64,000 bases of DNA from Fulvimarina uroteuthidis (GTDB taxonomy: Bacteria; Pseudomonadota; Alphaproteobacteria; Rhizobiales; Rhizobiaceae), in assembly GCF_034321785.1 (NCBI RefSeq), contig NZ_JAXLPB010000004.1:248001-312000 (forward strand). The letters run 5' to 3'. Shown piece by piece: positions 16,986 to 26,047 of the stretch (positions within the stretch are counted from its first letter, which is position 1; each line of letters opens with the position of its first letter). The translations under genes were made by a program, and so were the position numbers. The notes under the pieces are model-generated. The model ran no database searches, was not told where the DNA came from, and saw only the letters and a list, made by a program, of their open reading frames with translations.

Positions 16986-17957
16986 ATGCAGATTGGCTCC
17001 GAGCCGCGGATCGACTTCGCTCTTCCCGAAATCCGAGAGAACGCGGTGGGGCAGCCGCGCACGATCGGTGTCGAGATCGAGTTCGGAGCGATCAGCGCAC
17101 GGCAAGCCGCCACGGCGCTCGCCGAGGGTCTCGGCGGGTCTCTCACCGAGGAGGATCCCCATGCGCTGATCGTCGGCGGGACGGCGCTCGGCGACCTGAT
17201 GGTGGAGATCGATACGCGCTACGCCCATCCGCAGCGCCATCCTGGAACGCGTTGGGGCCGGCTTGGCAGGGCTTCAGCAGCCAGATTGGGGACGGCGTTG
17301 CACTATCTCGTTCCGCGGGAACTGGTGACCCGACCATTGCCGCTCGACCGGCTGGCCCTGGTCGACCGTGCCGTTGACGTGTTGCGACTGGCAGGCGCTC
17401 GGGAGACGGGGCCGGTCGCATTCGGCCTCCACTTCAACCCGGAGCCGCCGCGGCGCGACGCGCAGACGATCACCGCCATCCTGAAGGCCTTCATGCTGCT
17501 CAACGACTGGCTGCGGCGGGAATGCCGTCCGCGCCGTCTGACCCATCGGCTCGGCGTCGGACGCGATTATCCGCCGGCCTATGTGCAGCGTGTGATTGCG
17601 CCTGACTACTGGCCGGACCTGGATGTCCTGATGGACGACTACCTGACAGCCAATCCGACCCGAAACCGCGACCTCGATCTGCTGCCCTTGTTCCTGCATT
17701 TCGACGAGCGGCTCGTGCGGGCGCGCCTGCCGAAGGAGAAGATCGGCAAGCGGCCAGTCCTGCATTATCGCCTGCCGACTGCGCGGGTGAGCCAGCCCGG
17801 CTGGAGCATCGCGCCGGACTGGAATCGCTGGGTGGCGGTGGAACGCCTGGCGGCCGAGCGGACGCGGCTGGAGACACTCGCTGCGGCCTATGGCGCATCC
17901 ACCACGACATCCCAGAACTGGGCGGACCTCTCGGCGCGGCTGGCGTTCGAAAACTGA
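16986..17957 (+). CDS. Putative amidoligase-family (ATP-grasp-like fold) protein
   Basis: The 323-residue protein has the pattern of the putative amidoligase family (Amidoligase_2, glutamine-synthetase/COOH-NH2 ligase fold). TIGVEIEFGAIS near residue 27 is the Glu-rich first metal-binding strand. DLMVEIDTRY, FGLHFNPEPP and LDLLPLFLHFDE follow at the expected places. Members are thought to form amide bonds between a carboxylate and an amine, in peptide modification or cell-wall chemistry. They are usually paired with a glutamine amidotransferase-like gene. Here that partner is missing and the downstream 350 bases hold decayed IS5 transposase sequence. The start is the first in-frame ATG; no strong ribosome binding site is seen. 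Confidence 0.7.
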   Translation: MQIGSEPRIDFALPEIRENAVGQPRTIGVEIEFGAISARQAATALAEGLGGSLTEEDPHALIVGGTALGDLMVEIDTRYAHPQRHPGTRWGRLGRASAARLGTALHYLVPRELVTRPLPLDRLALVDRAVDVLRLAGARETGPVAFGLHFNPEPPRRDAQTITAILKAFMLLNDWLRRECRPRRLTHRLGVGRDYPPAYVQRVIAPDYWPDLDVLMDDYLTANPTRNRDLDLLPLFLHFDERLVRARLPKEKIGKRPVLHYRLPTARVSQPGWSIAPDWNRWVAVERLAAERTRLETLAAAYGASTTTSQNWADLSARLAFEN

Positions 17958-18039
17958 GAACTGAGTGGTCATGGTGTCCGCGCGTGCGAGGCCGACACTG
18001 GAAATCCACACGAGCTGGACTTGCTTTCGGGCGCCGCCT

Positions 18040-18230
18040 TCGGGCCGAAAGCGGTCAGGTCGCTTCCGGGCATGATCGCCGGAAAGCTGTCCTTCGATTC
18101 ATGGCGATTTCGCACAGGCTCGGTTTGGGTCGACGTGCCCGAGCGCTATGGCCCCTTCAGCATGCGCGACAACCGCTTCGTCCGATCGGCGCGACAGACG
18201 CTATCGATGCGCATCTTCACTTGCAGCCTT
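18040..18230 (+). pseudogene. Decayed IS5-family transposase fragment
   Basis: One frame reads FRTGSVWVDVPERYGPFSMRDNRFVRSARQ, which matches the conserved IS5-type block (RTGxxWRDLPERYGPxxTxxNRFxRWxR). The start and end of the similarity are broken by frame changes, and no DDE residues remain. It lies directly behind the amidoligase gene and is a different remnant from the one at 15.1-15.4 kb. Confidence 0.6.
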
Positions 18231-18312
18231 GTTTCGTGCGATGCCGGCCGAACAGGACAACGCCTCCCCGCCCCGTCCTTTTCCTTCCTCCCTTGAAATC
18301 GGGTCGAGCACG

Positions 18313-18780
18313 ATGAGCGAAGCATCCACTATAGGGATCATCTCGGATACGCATGGCCTGTTGCGCCCCGAAGCCATCAAGATGCTCCAAGGCGTGTCGT
18401 ACATCATTCATGCGGGCGACATCGGCAAGCGGGACATCATTCCACGTCTGTCCGAGATAGCGCCGGTGACGGCGATTCGCGGCAATATCGATCATGCGGA
18501 CTGGGCGAAGGATTTTGCCGAAACGGCATCAGTCGAACTCTTCGGTCGACGCTTCTTCATCATTCACGACCGAAACGATCTTGCGTTCGATACCGCCGAC
18601 CAAGGGTATGACGTTGTGATTTCAGGTCATTCCCATCGCCCCGGCACCGAGACCGTCAATGGCGTTCTGTACCTGAATCCCGGCAGCGCCGGGCCCAGAC
18701 GCTTCAAGCTTCCGATTACGCTCGCAACAATCCGAGTGGCAGGAAGCCTGCTCTCCGCGACCATCGACGAGATCTTGTAA
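18313..18780 (+). CDS. YfcE/MJ0936-family metallophosphodiesterase
   Basis: The 155-residue protein is a compact calcineurin-like phosphoesterase. Motifs in order are IISDTHG (metal Asp and His), IIHAGDIG, RGNIDHAD, FIIHD and ISGHSHRPG, giving a full dinuclear metal site. Family members hydrolyse phosphodiesters in vitro; the physiological substrate is usually not known. An in-frame extension upstream of 18313 covers the IS5 debris and is not credible. The length matches the family. Confidence 0.9.
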   Translation: MSEASTIGIISDTHGLLRPEAIKMLQGVSYIIHAGDIGKRDIIPRLSEIAPVTAIRGNIDHADWAKDFAETASVELFGRRFFIIHDRNDLAFDTADQGYDVVISGHSHRPGTETVNGVLYLNPGSAGPRRFKLPITLATIRVAGSLLSATIDEIL

Positions 18781-18988
18781 GCGCGCTTTCGGGCCGAGGC
18801 GAAACCGGAAGCGGCGGCCTTCGTAGATATGGCCGTCAATCTCAATCTGCGGACATGATAAGGACTACGGTGCCCTGCGGCAGGTCGAATGACGGGGCGA
18901 GGTTGCCGATGCACGTAGGGAAGAGCGCCGCTGACGAACGCGACTTTCCCGTCGATCAACGGGTGAGACGGATCGCCCTTGCTTGTTT

Positions 18989-20593
18989 TCATTCGAGGTC
19001 GACCCCCTCGAACTGATAGTAGCCGAGCGGATCCATCACGAAGTTCTTCACTTCCGCGCGCGTTGCGGCAAGGAACACCGAATGGGCGATCGGAACCCAG
19101 GGAAGCTGATCGCGAAAGACGGCCTGGGCCTCGTCGTAGAGGCGCTTGCGCTCGCTCTGGTCGGCGGAGACCTTCGCCTCGGTCACGAGATTTTCGAACG
19201 AGCGGTCGCACCATCGGGCGATGTTGTTGCCGCCTTTCCGGGCCGCGGTGCAGCTGAGGAGCGTGTGCATGAAATTGTCTGGATCGCCGTTGTCGCCGGT
19301 CCACCCGTAGAGCGAGAGCGTCGTCTCGCCGTCCTGAAGCGTTTGACGGTAGATGTCCCAGTCGGCGGTCTTGAGATCGAGACGGACGCCGAGCGGTTCG
19401 AGGTCCGCCGCGATCATCTCGGCCATTCTACGCCCGTTCGGATTGTAGGGCCGGTTAACCGGCATGTACCACAGATCGGCCTCGAGACCCTCGTTGATTC
19501 CGGCTTCCTCGAAAAGACGTCGCGCTTCGCCCGGATCATAGGGAATATCCGCGACCGTGTCGTCATAGGCCCATAGAACCGGCGGCAGGGGGTTCTTCGC
19601 GGCCATCCCCGTTCCGGCGAAGATCTCGTCAAGGATCGCCTTGCGGTCGATGGCGAGATTGAGGGCGCGGCGGACACGGACATCGTCGAAGGGCGGGCGT
19701 TCGGTGTTCATGGCCAGATAGCCGATGTTGAAGCCGCTGAGGGACATCAGCCTGAGGTTCGGATCGCGTTTGATCTCCGCCACATCGCCTGGCGAGGGAA
19801 ATGCAGAAACGTGGCATTCTCCCGCCGTCAGCTTCGTCATGCGGGCCGCCGGCGTCGGAGTAATCGAGAAGACGAGCGTATCGATCGGCTGGCGACCGCG
19901 CCAGTAGGCGTCGAAGGCCCGGTAGCGGATCGCGATGTTCTTGCGAAAATCCGCAAAGGCGAATGGACCGGTTCCGATTGGTTCCAGGTCGAGCTTCTCC
20001 GGCGTACCTGCTGCCAGCATCGCATCGGCGTATTCGGCTGAAAGGATCGCGTTGAACGGAAGGGCAAGATCCGCGAGGAACGGTGCTTCCGGCCTCGTCA
20101 GCGTAATCCTGACCGTCATGGCGTCGACCGCCTCGATGCCGGCGATGAGGTCGGGCATTCCCATGTCGACGAAATAGTCGAACTGGCCGCCGCCGACCGC
20201 GTGGAATGGATGATCCTCCTTCCATTGGCGCGCGAGGGAAAAGACGACGTCGCTGGCATCGAAGTTGCGGCTCGGCGTAAAGGCCTCGTTCGAATGAAAC
20301 CTCACGCCGGGCCGAAGCTTGAAAGTGTAGCCGAGCCCGTCTTCCGAGATTGTCCAGCTTTCGGCGAGCGCGGGCCTGAGCTCGGTGCTGCCCCGGGCGA
20401 ACTCGACGAGATTGTTGAACATCGGCCGCGCGGCGTCCATGGCCGTTCCCGTGATCGCGAGCGGCGGGGAGATCGTCTCCGGGCTCCCCTCGGAGCAGAA
20501 GACGAGCGTCTTCGCCTCGGCGCCCATCGCGAGCCCGGTACCAAGACCGGCAGCGAGGAGGAATGAGGTTATCAGACGGCGGAACGTGATCAT
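18989..20593 (-). CDS. Peptide/nickel-type (family 5) ABC substrate-binding protein without permease
   Basis: The 534-residue secreted protein has a signal peptide (FLLAAGLGTGLAMGAEA before KTLVF) and the DppA/OppA pattern: ALAESWTISEDGLGYTFKLRPGVRFH, PIGTGPFAF, VRRALNLAIDRKAIL and YGWTGDNGDPDNF. It should bind a peptide or similar solute in the periplasm. Its ATG overlaps the stop of the histidine-kinase gene (ATGA), and no permease or ATPase is nearby. It is therefore the last gene of a signalling operon and probably presents a ligand to the kinase, or works with a transporter encoded elsewhere. Confidence 0.9.
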   Translation of the reverse strand: MITFRRLITSFLLAAGLGTGLAMGAEAKTLVFCSEGSPETISPPLAITGTAMDAARPMFNNLVEFARGSTELRPALAESWTISEDGLGYTFKLRPGVRFHSNEAFTPSRNFDASDVVFSLARQWKEDHPFHAVGGGQFDYFVDMGMPDLIAGIEAVDAMTVRITLTRPEAPFLADLALPFNAILSAEYADAMLAAGTPEKLDLEPIGTGPFAFADFRKNIAIRYRAFDAYWRGRQPIDTLVFSITPTPAARMTKLTAGECHVSAFPSPGDVAEIKRDPNLRLMSLSGFNIGYLAMNTERPPFDDVRVRRALNLAIDRKAILDEIFAGTGMAAKNPLPPVLWAYDDTVADIPYDPGEARRLFEEAGINEGLEADLWYMPVNRPYNPNGRRMAEMIAADLEPLGVRLDLKTADWDIYRQTLQDGETTLSLYGWTGDNGDPDNFMHTLLSCTAARKGGNNIARWCDRSFENLVTEAKVSADQSERKRLYDEAQAVFRDQLPWVPIAHSVFLAATRAEVKNFVMDPLGYYQFEGVDLE

Positions 20594-23001
20594 CTGTTCA
20601 AGTCCTTTTGCGGTTCGCGTGTCGGCGGAGCGGCGGGGAGATCGATCTCGATGCAGGTTCCTTTCCCGCGTTCGCTTTCGACGTCGATCCGCCCGCCGAG
20701 AATGCCGGTGACGATATTGTGGACGATGTGGAGGCCGAGCCCGGTCGAGCCCTTGGCGCGGCCGGTGGTGACGAAGGGGTCGAAGATGCGCCGACGTACG
20801 GCAGGCTCGATGCCCGCGCCGTCATCGGCGAAGGCGATCGAAACGCCGCCGCCTTTGCGGGACTCGACCGAGACCTGCACATGGCCGCTCTTGCGATCGC
20901 CGAACCCGTGCGCATAGGCGTTTGTCAGAAGGTTGGTGAGCACCTGCGCGAGGGCGCCGGGATAGGTATCGAGCTCGATAAGGTCGGGACAACGGACCTC
21001 CACTCGGTGGCCGCCCTTGCGACCCAGAGGTCCGAGACTCGTGAACACCTCGTCGAGGAAGGCTGCAAGGCGGACGCGGCGGAGCTCGTCGTTCGTCTGG
21101 TCCGTCGAGACCTGCTTGAAGCTCGCCACCAGCCTCGCCGCACGTTCGAGATTGGCGACGGTCAATCGCATCCCGTCGCCGACCCTGTCGATGAATATCT
21201 CGAAGGATTGCTTCGTGACCTGACCTTGGGTCGCGGCATCACCGAACTTGCGAACCTCGTCCTTCAGGACGGAAGTGGTGGTCAACGCAACGCCGAGGGG
21301 CGTGTTGATCTCATGGGCGACGCCCGCGACCAACTGGCCGAGGGAGGCGAGCTTCTCGCTTTGGATCAACTCGCTCTGGGTCCGCTGGAGCCGTTCGAGG
21401 GCATCCTCGGTCTTCGTCTTAGCCGCACGAAGGGCGGCCTCCCGCTTCTTGATCTCGTCGAGAAACTGATTGGTCGCCCGGGTCATCAGACCGATCTCGT
21501 CACGGCGCGAAGCACCAGGGAGAGGCAGATTTTCCCGGCTCTCGGCACGGTCGAGCATGCCCGCTTCGAGCGTCTTGAGGGGCCGGGTGATCGAACGCCC
21601 GACGATCAATCCGAAGAAGGCGGCAAAGAACAGGGCGATACCGGCACCCAGGACAAGCGTTCTGCGCGCGGTGGTTCCGATTCTGTCGGCGCGCGAGGAA
21701 AGATCGGAATTGAGATTTGCGACCTCCAGCACGAGTGCGTTCGCCGTGATGTTCATGGCGGAGATCGCCTGTTCCTGGTCGGCAAGCGCGGCTCGCGCTT
21801 TTTCCAGACCTTGGCGCCAGCGATCGAGGGCGTCGAGCATCTCGGTCTGGATCAGGGGGGAGATCGGTAGGTCGGCGATCCGTTCGCCCAGCGCGTCGCT
21901 GTCTGCCTGCACGCTATCGAGAGCGTCGAGGTCTCGATGTTCAACCGCTTCCCGCGTCCGTCCCGCCAGCTTCACCGTCTCAACGGCGACGTTCTGCGTC
22001 GCCTGCTCGGTCTCGTGCGCCTCGACCGTATAGGTCAGGAGTTCGCCGACCTCGTTCTGGAGGGAGCGGGCCAGGGTGCCATCGATCTTGATGCGACGAT
22101 CGATGAAGGCAAGCGCATCGCCGGTCTCTCCATTTTCCAGAAAGCGGCCGACCGCCGTCTCGAAAGCGGCCCTTTCCGAGGCGGGGAGAGTCGAAAGCCC
22201 GGACGTCATAGCATCGACGGCATTGCCGATCCGCGCGACGGAAAAGCTCTCCGCCCCTGCATCGGCTCGGCCTTCCAACGCGAAGTCAACGATGGAGGAG
22301 CGGGTCCTATGGGCGTCGGCCAACCGTTCCTGGCTCTCGCTCAGAATGGCGTCGCGTTCGCGCAAGGACTCCACAATGTCGACATTCGATGCGTGCTGGC
22401 GCTGGCGGGCCTCGTCGGTCAGGGTCAGGAACGAGGCGAGCCGTTTGTCCATGTCCTCGAGCAACGCATCGCTCCTGCGGATGGCAGGAGCGAGGTCCGT
22501 CATCTGAGCCCGATAGCGCTCGAGGCCGCCGAGCGTCGCGTCCGTACCGCCCGTCGAAGCCTCTTCACTGGAGGCCTTGTCGAGCGTGTCGACGCCATCG
22601 GTCGCTGCGTCGATCGCCGACAGTGCGAGCCGCAGGTGGCTGTCGCGGCGCTCCGGTACCGCGGCGATGAAGGCGTCACGCTCATTCATCCCGGTGACCA
22701 CGTGACGGAAGACCGTTGCCACCGTATGGGCACCGCGCCTTGCCGTGTCGGCCCGGTCGAGAAGGTAGAGCGAAACAATGCCGATCAGGACGGCGACGAT
22801 GATCGGCACCGCGCCGACGAGATAGATTCGATGCTCGATCGAAAGAGCCCACAACCCGCCTCTCGAAGCCGGTCTGTCGGAAGAGACCAGATGATCGCTG
22901 GCTTGGGTCGCGGTCTCGAAAGGGTGGGTCAACTCAAGTACTTTCGGAACAGGGCGCGGTCCGATCAGCCGCCGTCGCGCGGGTTTCCGAAGCTTTGTCA
23001 C
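20590..23001 (-). CDS. Membrane-bound sensor histidine kinase with large periplasmic sensor domain
   Basis: The 803-residue protein has a 55-residue cytoplasmic lead, a first membrane helix at about 62-80, a long mostly helical periplasmic region at about 82-445, a second helix at about 449-468 and then HAMP-like and coiled-coil segments. The phosphoacceptor His563 lies in VAGVAHEINTPLG, and an HATPase domain follows (NLLTNAYAHGF, DDGAGIEP, STGLGLHIVHNIV). The large helical sensor could dock the binding protein encoded next. The probable partner is the OmpR-type regulator 36 nt upstream. Confidence 0.9.
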   Translation of the reverse strand: MTKLRKPARRRLIGPRPVPKVLELTHPFETATQASDHLVSSDRPASRGGLWALSIEHRIYLVGAVPIIVAVLIGIVSLYLLDRADTARRGAHTVATVFRHVVTGMNERDAFIAAVPERRDSHLRLALSAIDAATDGVDTLDKASSEEASTGGTDATLGGLERYRAQMTDLAPAIRRSDALLEDMDKRLASFLTLTDEARQRQHASNVDIVESLRERDAILSESQERLADAHRTRSSIVDFALEGRADAGAESFSVARIGNAVDAMTSGLSTLPASERAAFETAVGRFLENGETGDALAFIDRRIKIDGTLARSLQNEVGELLTYTVEAHETEQATQNVAVETVKLAGRTREAVEHRDLDALDSVQADSDALGERIADLPISPLIQTEMLDALDRWRQGLEKARAALADQEQAISAMNITANALVLEVANLNSDLSSRADRIGTTARRTLVLGAGIALFFAAFFGLIVGRSITRPLKTLEAGMLDRAESRENLPLPGASRRDEIGLMTRATNQFLDEIKKREAALRAAKTKTEDALERLQRTQSELIQSEKLASLGQLVAGVAHEINTPLGVALTTTSVLKDEVRKFGDAATQGQVTKQSFEIFIDRVGDGMRLTVANLERAARLVASFKQVSTDQTNDELRRVRLAAFLDEVFTSLGPLGRKGGHRVEVRCPDLIELDTYPGALAQVLTNLLTNAYAHGFGDRKSGHVQVSVESRKGGGVSIAFADDGAGIEPAVRRRIFDPFVTTGRAKGSTGLGLHIVHNIVTGILGGRIDVESERGKGTCIEIDLPAAPPTREPQKDLNR

Positions 23002-23037
23002 GCTCGTGTTTCTTCATCATTTCGTCGGTCGCTGCCG

Positions 23038-23763
23038 TCAGCCGTCAGGCGAAAAGAGATAGCCGGCACCACGGACCGTCCGGATGATGGTCGGATGAGC
23101 AGGATCCGGCTCGACCTTCTTGCGGATGCGTGTGATCCTGACGTCGATCGCGCGATCGAACGGATCGCTGTCACGGGCGCTCGCAAGATCGAGAAGTCGT
23201 TCTCGGGAAAGGACGCGCCGCGGGTTTTCCGCGAACGCCTTGAGAAGGCTGAACTCGCTCTGGACCAGCTGCATCTCCGGTCCGCCCTCGTCGCGCAGGG
23301 TCTGGGCGTCGAGATCCAGCCACTTCGTCCCAAATCGGACCTCCCGCCGTTCCTCGCTGACGTGGCCGGCGGTTTCCGCCGATAGTCCTTTCTGCATCGC
23401 ACTCCGGCGCATCACAGCGCGAATGCGCGCGAGAAGTTCGCGCAGTTCGCACGGTTTGGCGAGGTAGTCGTCCGCCCCGAGTTCAAGACCCACCACACGA
23501 TCGATCAGGCTGGCGGTCGCCGTCAGCATGACGACCGGGATCGTCGTCTCGCTTTTGAGAAAACGTACGAGAGACAGGCCATCCTCGCCCGGCATGTTGA
23601 GATCGAGGACGATCAGGTCGGGCGAGGCCTCGGCCAGCGCGACCCGAAGCGCGACCGCGCCGTCGTAGTCGCTAACGCAGAACCCGTTCATGACGAGATA
23701 GTCCGCGATCATGGCACGGGTCTGCGCGTCGTCATCGACGACGAAAATGGAAGGTTGGTTCAT
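23038..23763 (-). CDS. OmpR/PhoB-family response regulator
   Basis: The 241-residue regulator has a receiver domain with acidic pocket VVDDDAQ, phosphoacceptor Asp54 (LIVLDLNMPGEDG), conserved Thr/Ser (VVMLTAT) and Lys (DDYLAKPCEL). A C-terminal winged helix follows (LVQSEFSLLKAFAENPRRVLSRERLLDL, then DRAIDVRITRIRKKVE). Its start overlaps the stop of the preceding REC-kinase gene (ATGA), and the histidine-kinase gene follows. It should be phosphorylated by one or both kinases and regulate transcription. Confidence 0.93.
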   Translation of the reverse strand: MNQPSIFVVDDDAQTRAMIADYLVMNGFCVSDYDGAVALRVALAEASPDLIVLDLNMPGEDGLSLVRFLKSETTIPVVMLTATASLIDRVVGLELGADDYLAKPCELRELLARIRAVMRRSAMQKGLSAETAGHVSEERREVRFGTKWLDLDAQTLRDEGGPEMQLVQSEFSLLKAFAENPRRVLSRERLLDLASARDSDPFDRAIDVRITRIRKKVEPDPAHPTIIRTVRGAGYLFSPDG

Positions 23764-25487
23764 CGACGGGTCCGTTCCGGCACCAGAGGCAAGGTGATCG
23801 AGAAGGACGCGCCGCCGAGTTCGCCATTCTCGACGACGCCAACGCTACCACCGTGCAGTTCGACGATGCGCCGGACGATCGACAGTCCGAGACCGGTCGA
23901 AGCCTCTCCGGCCGTCGGCTGCGCGGAAAGCCGCTGGAACCTGCCGAAGACGCGCATCGCATCCTCCTGCGTAAGGCCAGGACCGGTATCGTCCACCCGA
24001 ATGACGGCCTCGAATTCGCTCGCAGCGAGCGTGACGAGTATACGCCCGCCGACGGGCGCATATTTCACCGCATTTGACAGAAGGTTCTCGACCGCTTCCG
24101 CCATGCGGTCGGGATCGCAGATGACAGCCAGACGCTGCGGCAGGCTGGTATCGAGTCTCTGGTCCTTCTCTTCGCAGAGCGTTGCTGCCAGGCTCGCGGC
24201 ATTCCTGATGATCGCCGCCAGATCGGTCCTGCGGCGATCGAGCGTAATATCGAGAGCGTCCGCGAGGGCATCGGCCATGGAAACGTCGACGATCCGGATC
24301 ATCCGCTGGGCCGCCGTCCGGATGTTCTCGACCTGGGTGAGGATCATGGTCGCCTTCGGCTCGGGGATCGTCTTTGCGATCGAGGACAGCATTTCGCCGC
24401 GCCCCAAGATCACGGCGAGCGGGTTCTTCAGATCGTGCGCGACCGTGCCTAGGATCTCGTTCTTGAAGGCGTTGACCCGCCGCAGGAGGCCTGCCTGGGC
24501 GTCCAGCCGCTCGTTGGCGGCGGCAAGGTCCGCAGTACGTTCGGCGACACGGTCTTCCAGATCGGCATTGGCGATGCGCAGTTCGTCGTAAAGACGAGCG
24601 TTGTCGATGGCGATCGCAAGCTTGGACGAAAACACGGAGACGAGATCGATCTGTGTCTGCGTCAACGCTGCAGCGCTGTCCAGAAGGACGAGGATTTCCG
24701 CGCCACCGCCAGTGCGCACGAAGAGCTGGGTGAGCGTGTCCACATGGAGCGGATGCCTTATCGAGCCTGCTTTCGTGAATAAGCCCTCGAAGTCGAGCTC
24801 GGCGAGCCTGTCCGCGAAGCTCCCAGTGCTCGCAAGAACGCTATGGCTGCCGTTCGCCGCCTCGCGCAACACAAGAATGCCCGAGCAGTCGATCGCAAGA
24901 AGCGTGTTCAACTGAATGAGGATGCCGTGCGCGAGCGTGCGCAGCGAGCGGTCGTCGAAGAGGGCGTCCGCGCCGTCGACGATGAGTTCGAGGCCATGCC
25001 GGGTCTCGTCGAGACGTTTCAGCTGTTCGAAGCTGCGCAGCGCGGCGGTGATCGAGATGTAAAGCTTTTCGGCGGTGAGCTCGGTCTTCGCCTTGTAGTC
25101 GTTGATGTCGTAGTCGAGGACGATCCGATGCTCCGGCACTTCGCCGGGATGGCCGGTTCGGAGAATAATGCGCACGAATTCATTGCCGAGGTCCGAGCGG
25201 ATCTTGCGGGCGAGATCAAGGCCCGCGCTGTCGTTCTCCATGACGACGTCGAGCAGGACGACGGCCGTATCGGGATGATCGGCAAGGAGCGCGTAACCGT
25301 CCGCGGCCGAGCGCGCGCCGATGAGGGCCATCGGCCGATGCTCGAACTCGAAATGCTTCAGGGCGAAGCTCGTCCCTTCGTGGACAGCCTCGTCATCGTC
25401 GATGATCGCGATCTTCCAGGGCTTTGCCGCTACGGAAGAGGCGGCACCGGAAGGCGCATCGATCAGTTCAAGAAAATCACCCGCCAT
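23760..25487 (-). CDS. Soluble REC-DUF3369-histidine kinase
   Basis: The 575-residue cytoplasmic protein starts with a receiver domain (IAIIDDDEAVHEGT, Asp80 in VVLLDVVMEN), followed by a DUF3369-type region (about residues 155-300), a coiled coil (DLEDRVAERTADLAAANERL) and a HisKA/HATPase module. His351 lies in TVAHDLKNPLAV, and the ATPase motifs are NLLSNAVKYAP, DDTGPGL and STGLGLSIVRRIV. Having the receiver in front of the kinase suggests it takes phosphate or a signal from another kinase, perhaps the membrane kinase of the same operon, and relays it. It is the first gene of the operon. Confidence 0.88.
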   Translation of the reverse strand: MAGDFLELIDAPSGAASSVAAKPWKIAIIDDDEAVHEGTSFALKHFEFEHRPMALIGARSAADGYALLADHPDTAVVLLDVVMENDSAGLDLARKIRSDLGNEFVRIILRTGHPGEVPEHRIVLDYDINDYKAKTELTAEKLYISITAALRSFEQLKRLDETRHGLELIVDGADALFDDRSLRTLAHGILIQLNTLLAIDCSGILVLREAANGSHSVLASTGSFADRLAELDFEGLFTKAGSIRHPLHVDTLTQLFVRTGGGAEILVLLDSAAALTQTQIDLVSVFSSKLAIAIDNARLYDELRIANADLEDRVAERTADLAAANERLDAQAGLLRRVNAFKNEILGTVAHDLKNPLAVILGRGEMLSSIAKTIPEPKATMILTQVENIRTAAQRMIRIVDVSMADALADALDITLDRRRTDLAAIIRNAASLAATLCEEKDQRLDTSLPQRLAVICDPDRMAEAVENLLSNAVKYAPVGGRILVTLAASEFEAVIRVDDTGPGLTQEDAMRVFGRFQRLSAQPTAGEASTGLGLSIVRRIVELHGGSVGVVENGELGGASFSITLPLVPERTRR

Positions 25488-25626
25488 TTGATGACCTAAG
25501 GGCCCGCGCGTCCCACAACGTAAGTGTTACGATTTATACATGCTTCGCATCCGGGCGCTACAGGAAGAGATGCAGCTTTCCCCGATCATCATCGGACCTC
25601 AAGCGAACCGACGCGCGAACGCTTCA

Positions 25627-25899
25627 CTAGGGCGCCACGGCGCTTGTCTTTTCGCGAATCGTGCGTTGGATACCGCGGTAGAATTCGTAATCGAATTCAT
25701 CGAGGTTGGGCCGTACCGACGCCAAACGCCGACGCTGCGGACTTTCGGCACTTCGACCGCTTGACGTGGCACTCGATATGTCGAACTCGGCGAGTATGCC
25801 GAAACGGTCGAGCAGCACGGCCAGCCGGCGGGCGACCCGCGGCCCCGAGCCGACGCGCGCTTCGACCGCCGATCCCTTATCCGTGTTCTTCCGGTGCAT
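25627..25899 (-). CDS. Small basic hypothetical protein
   Basis: This is a 90-residue basic protein with a strong ribosome binding site (AGGAG 7 nt before the ATG). The core LAVLLDRFGILAEFDISSA and the C-terminal NLDEFDYEFYRGIQRTIRE look helical. I do not recognise the family. The ribosome binding site and normal codon use make it more credible than the competing frames on both strands. It points away from the channel gene, so the roughly 150 nt between them hold two divergent promoters. The 130 nt between it and the sensor operon start show nothing else. Confidence 0.6.
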   Translation of the reverse strand: MHRKNTDKGSAVEARVGSGPRVARRLAVLLDRFGILAEFDISSATSSGRSAESPQRRRLASVRPNLDEFDYEFYRGIQRTIREKTSAVAP

Positions 25900-26047
25900 G
25901 GAACTTCTCCTGCGATCCGCAACCTGCGGCGTTGGAGGTTTCCTAGCGGCGAACTGTTTCCGCCGTCGTTCGCGACATGAACCATGTGTTTCACGAATAT
26001 TTCGTCCAGGCTCGCTGCGCTAAAATGCTGCAATCCTTTCGTCGAAA

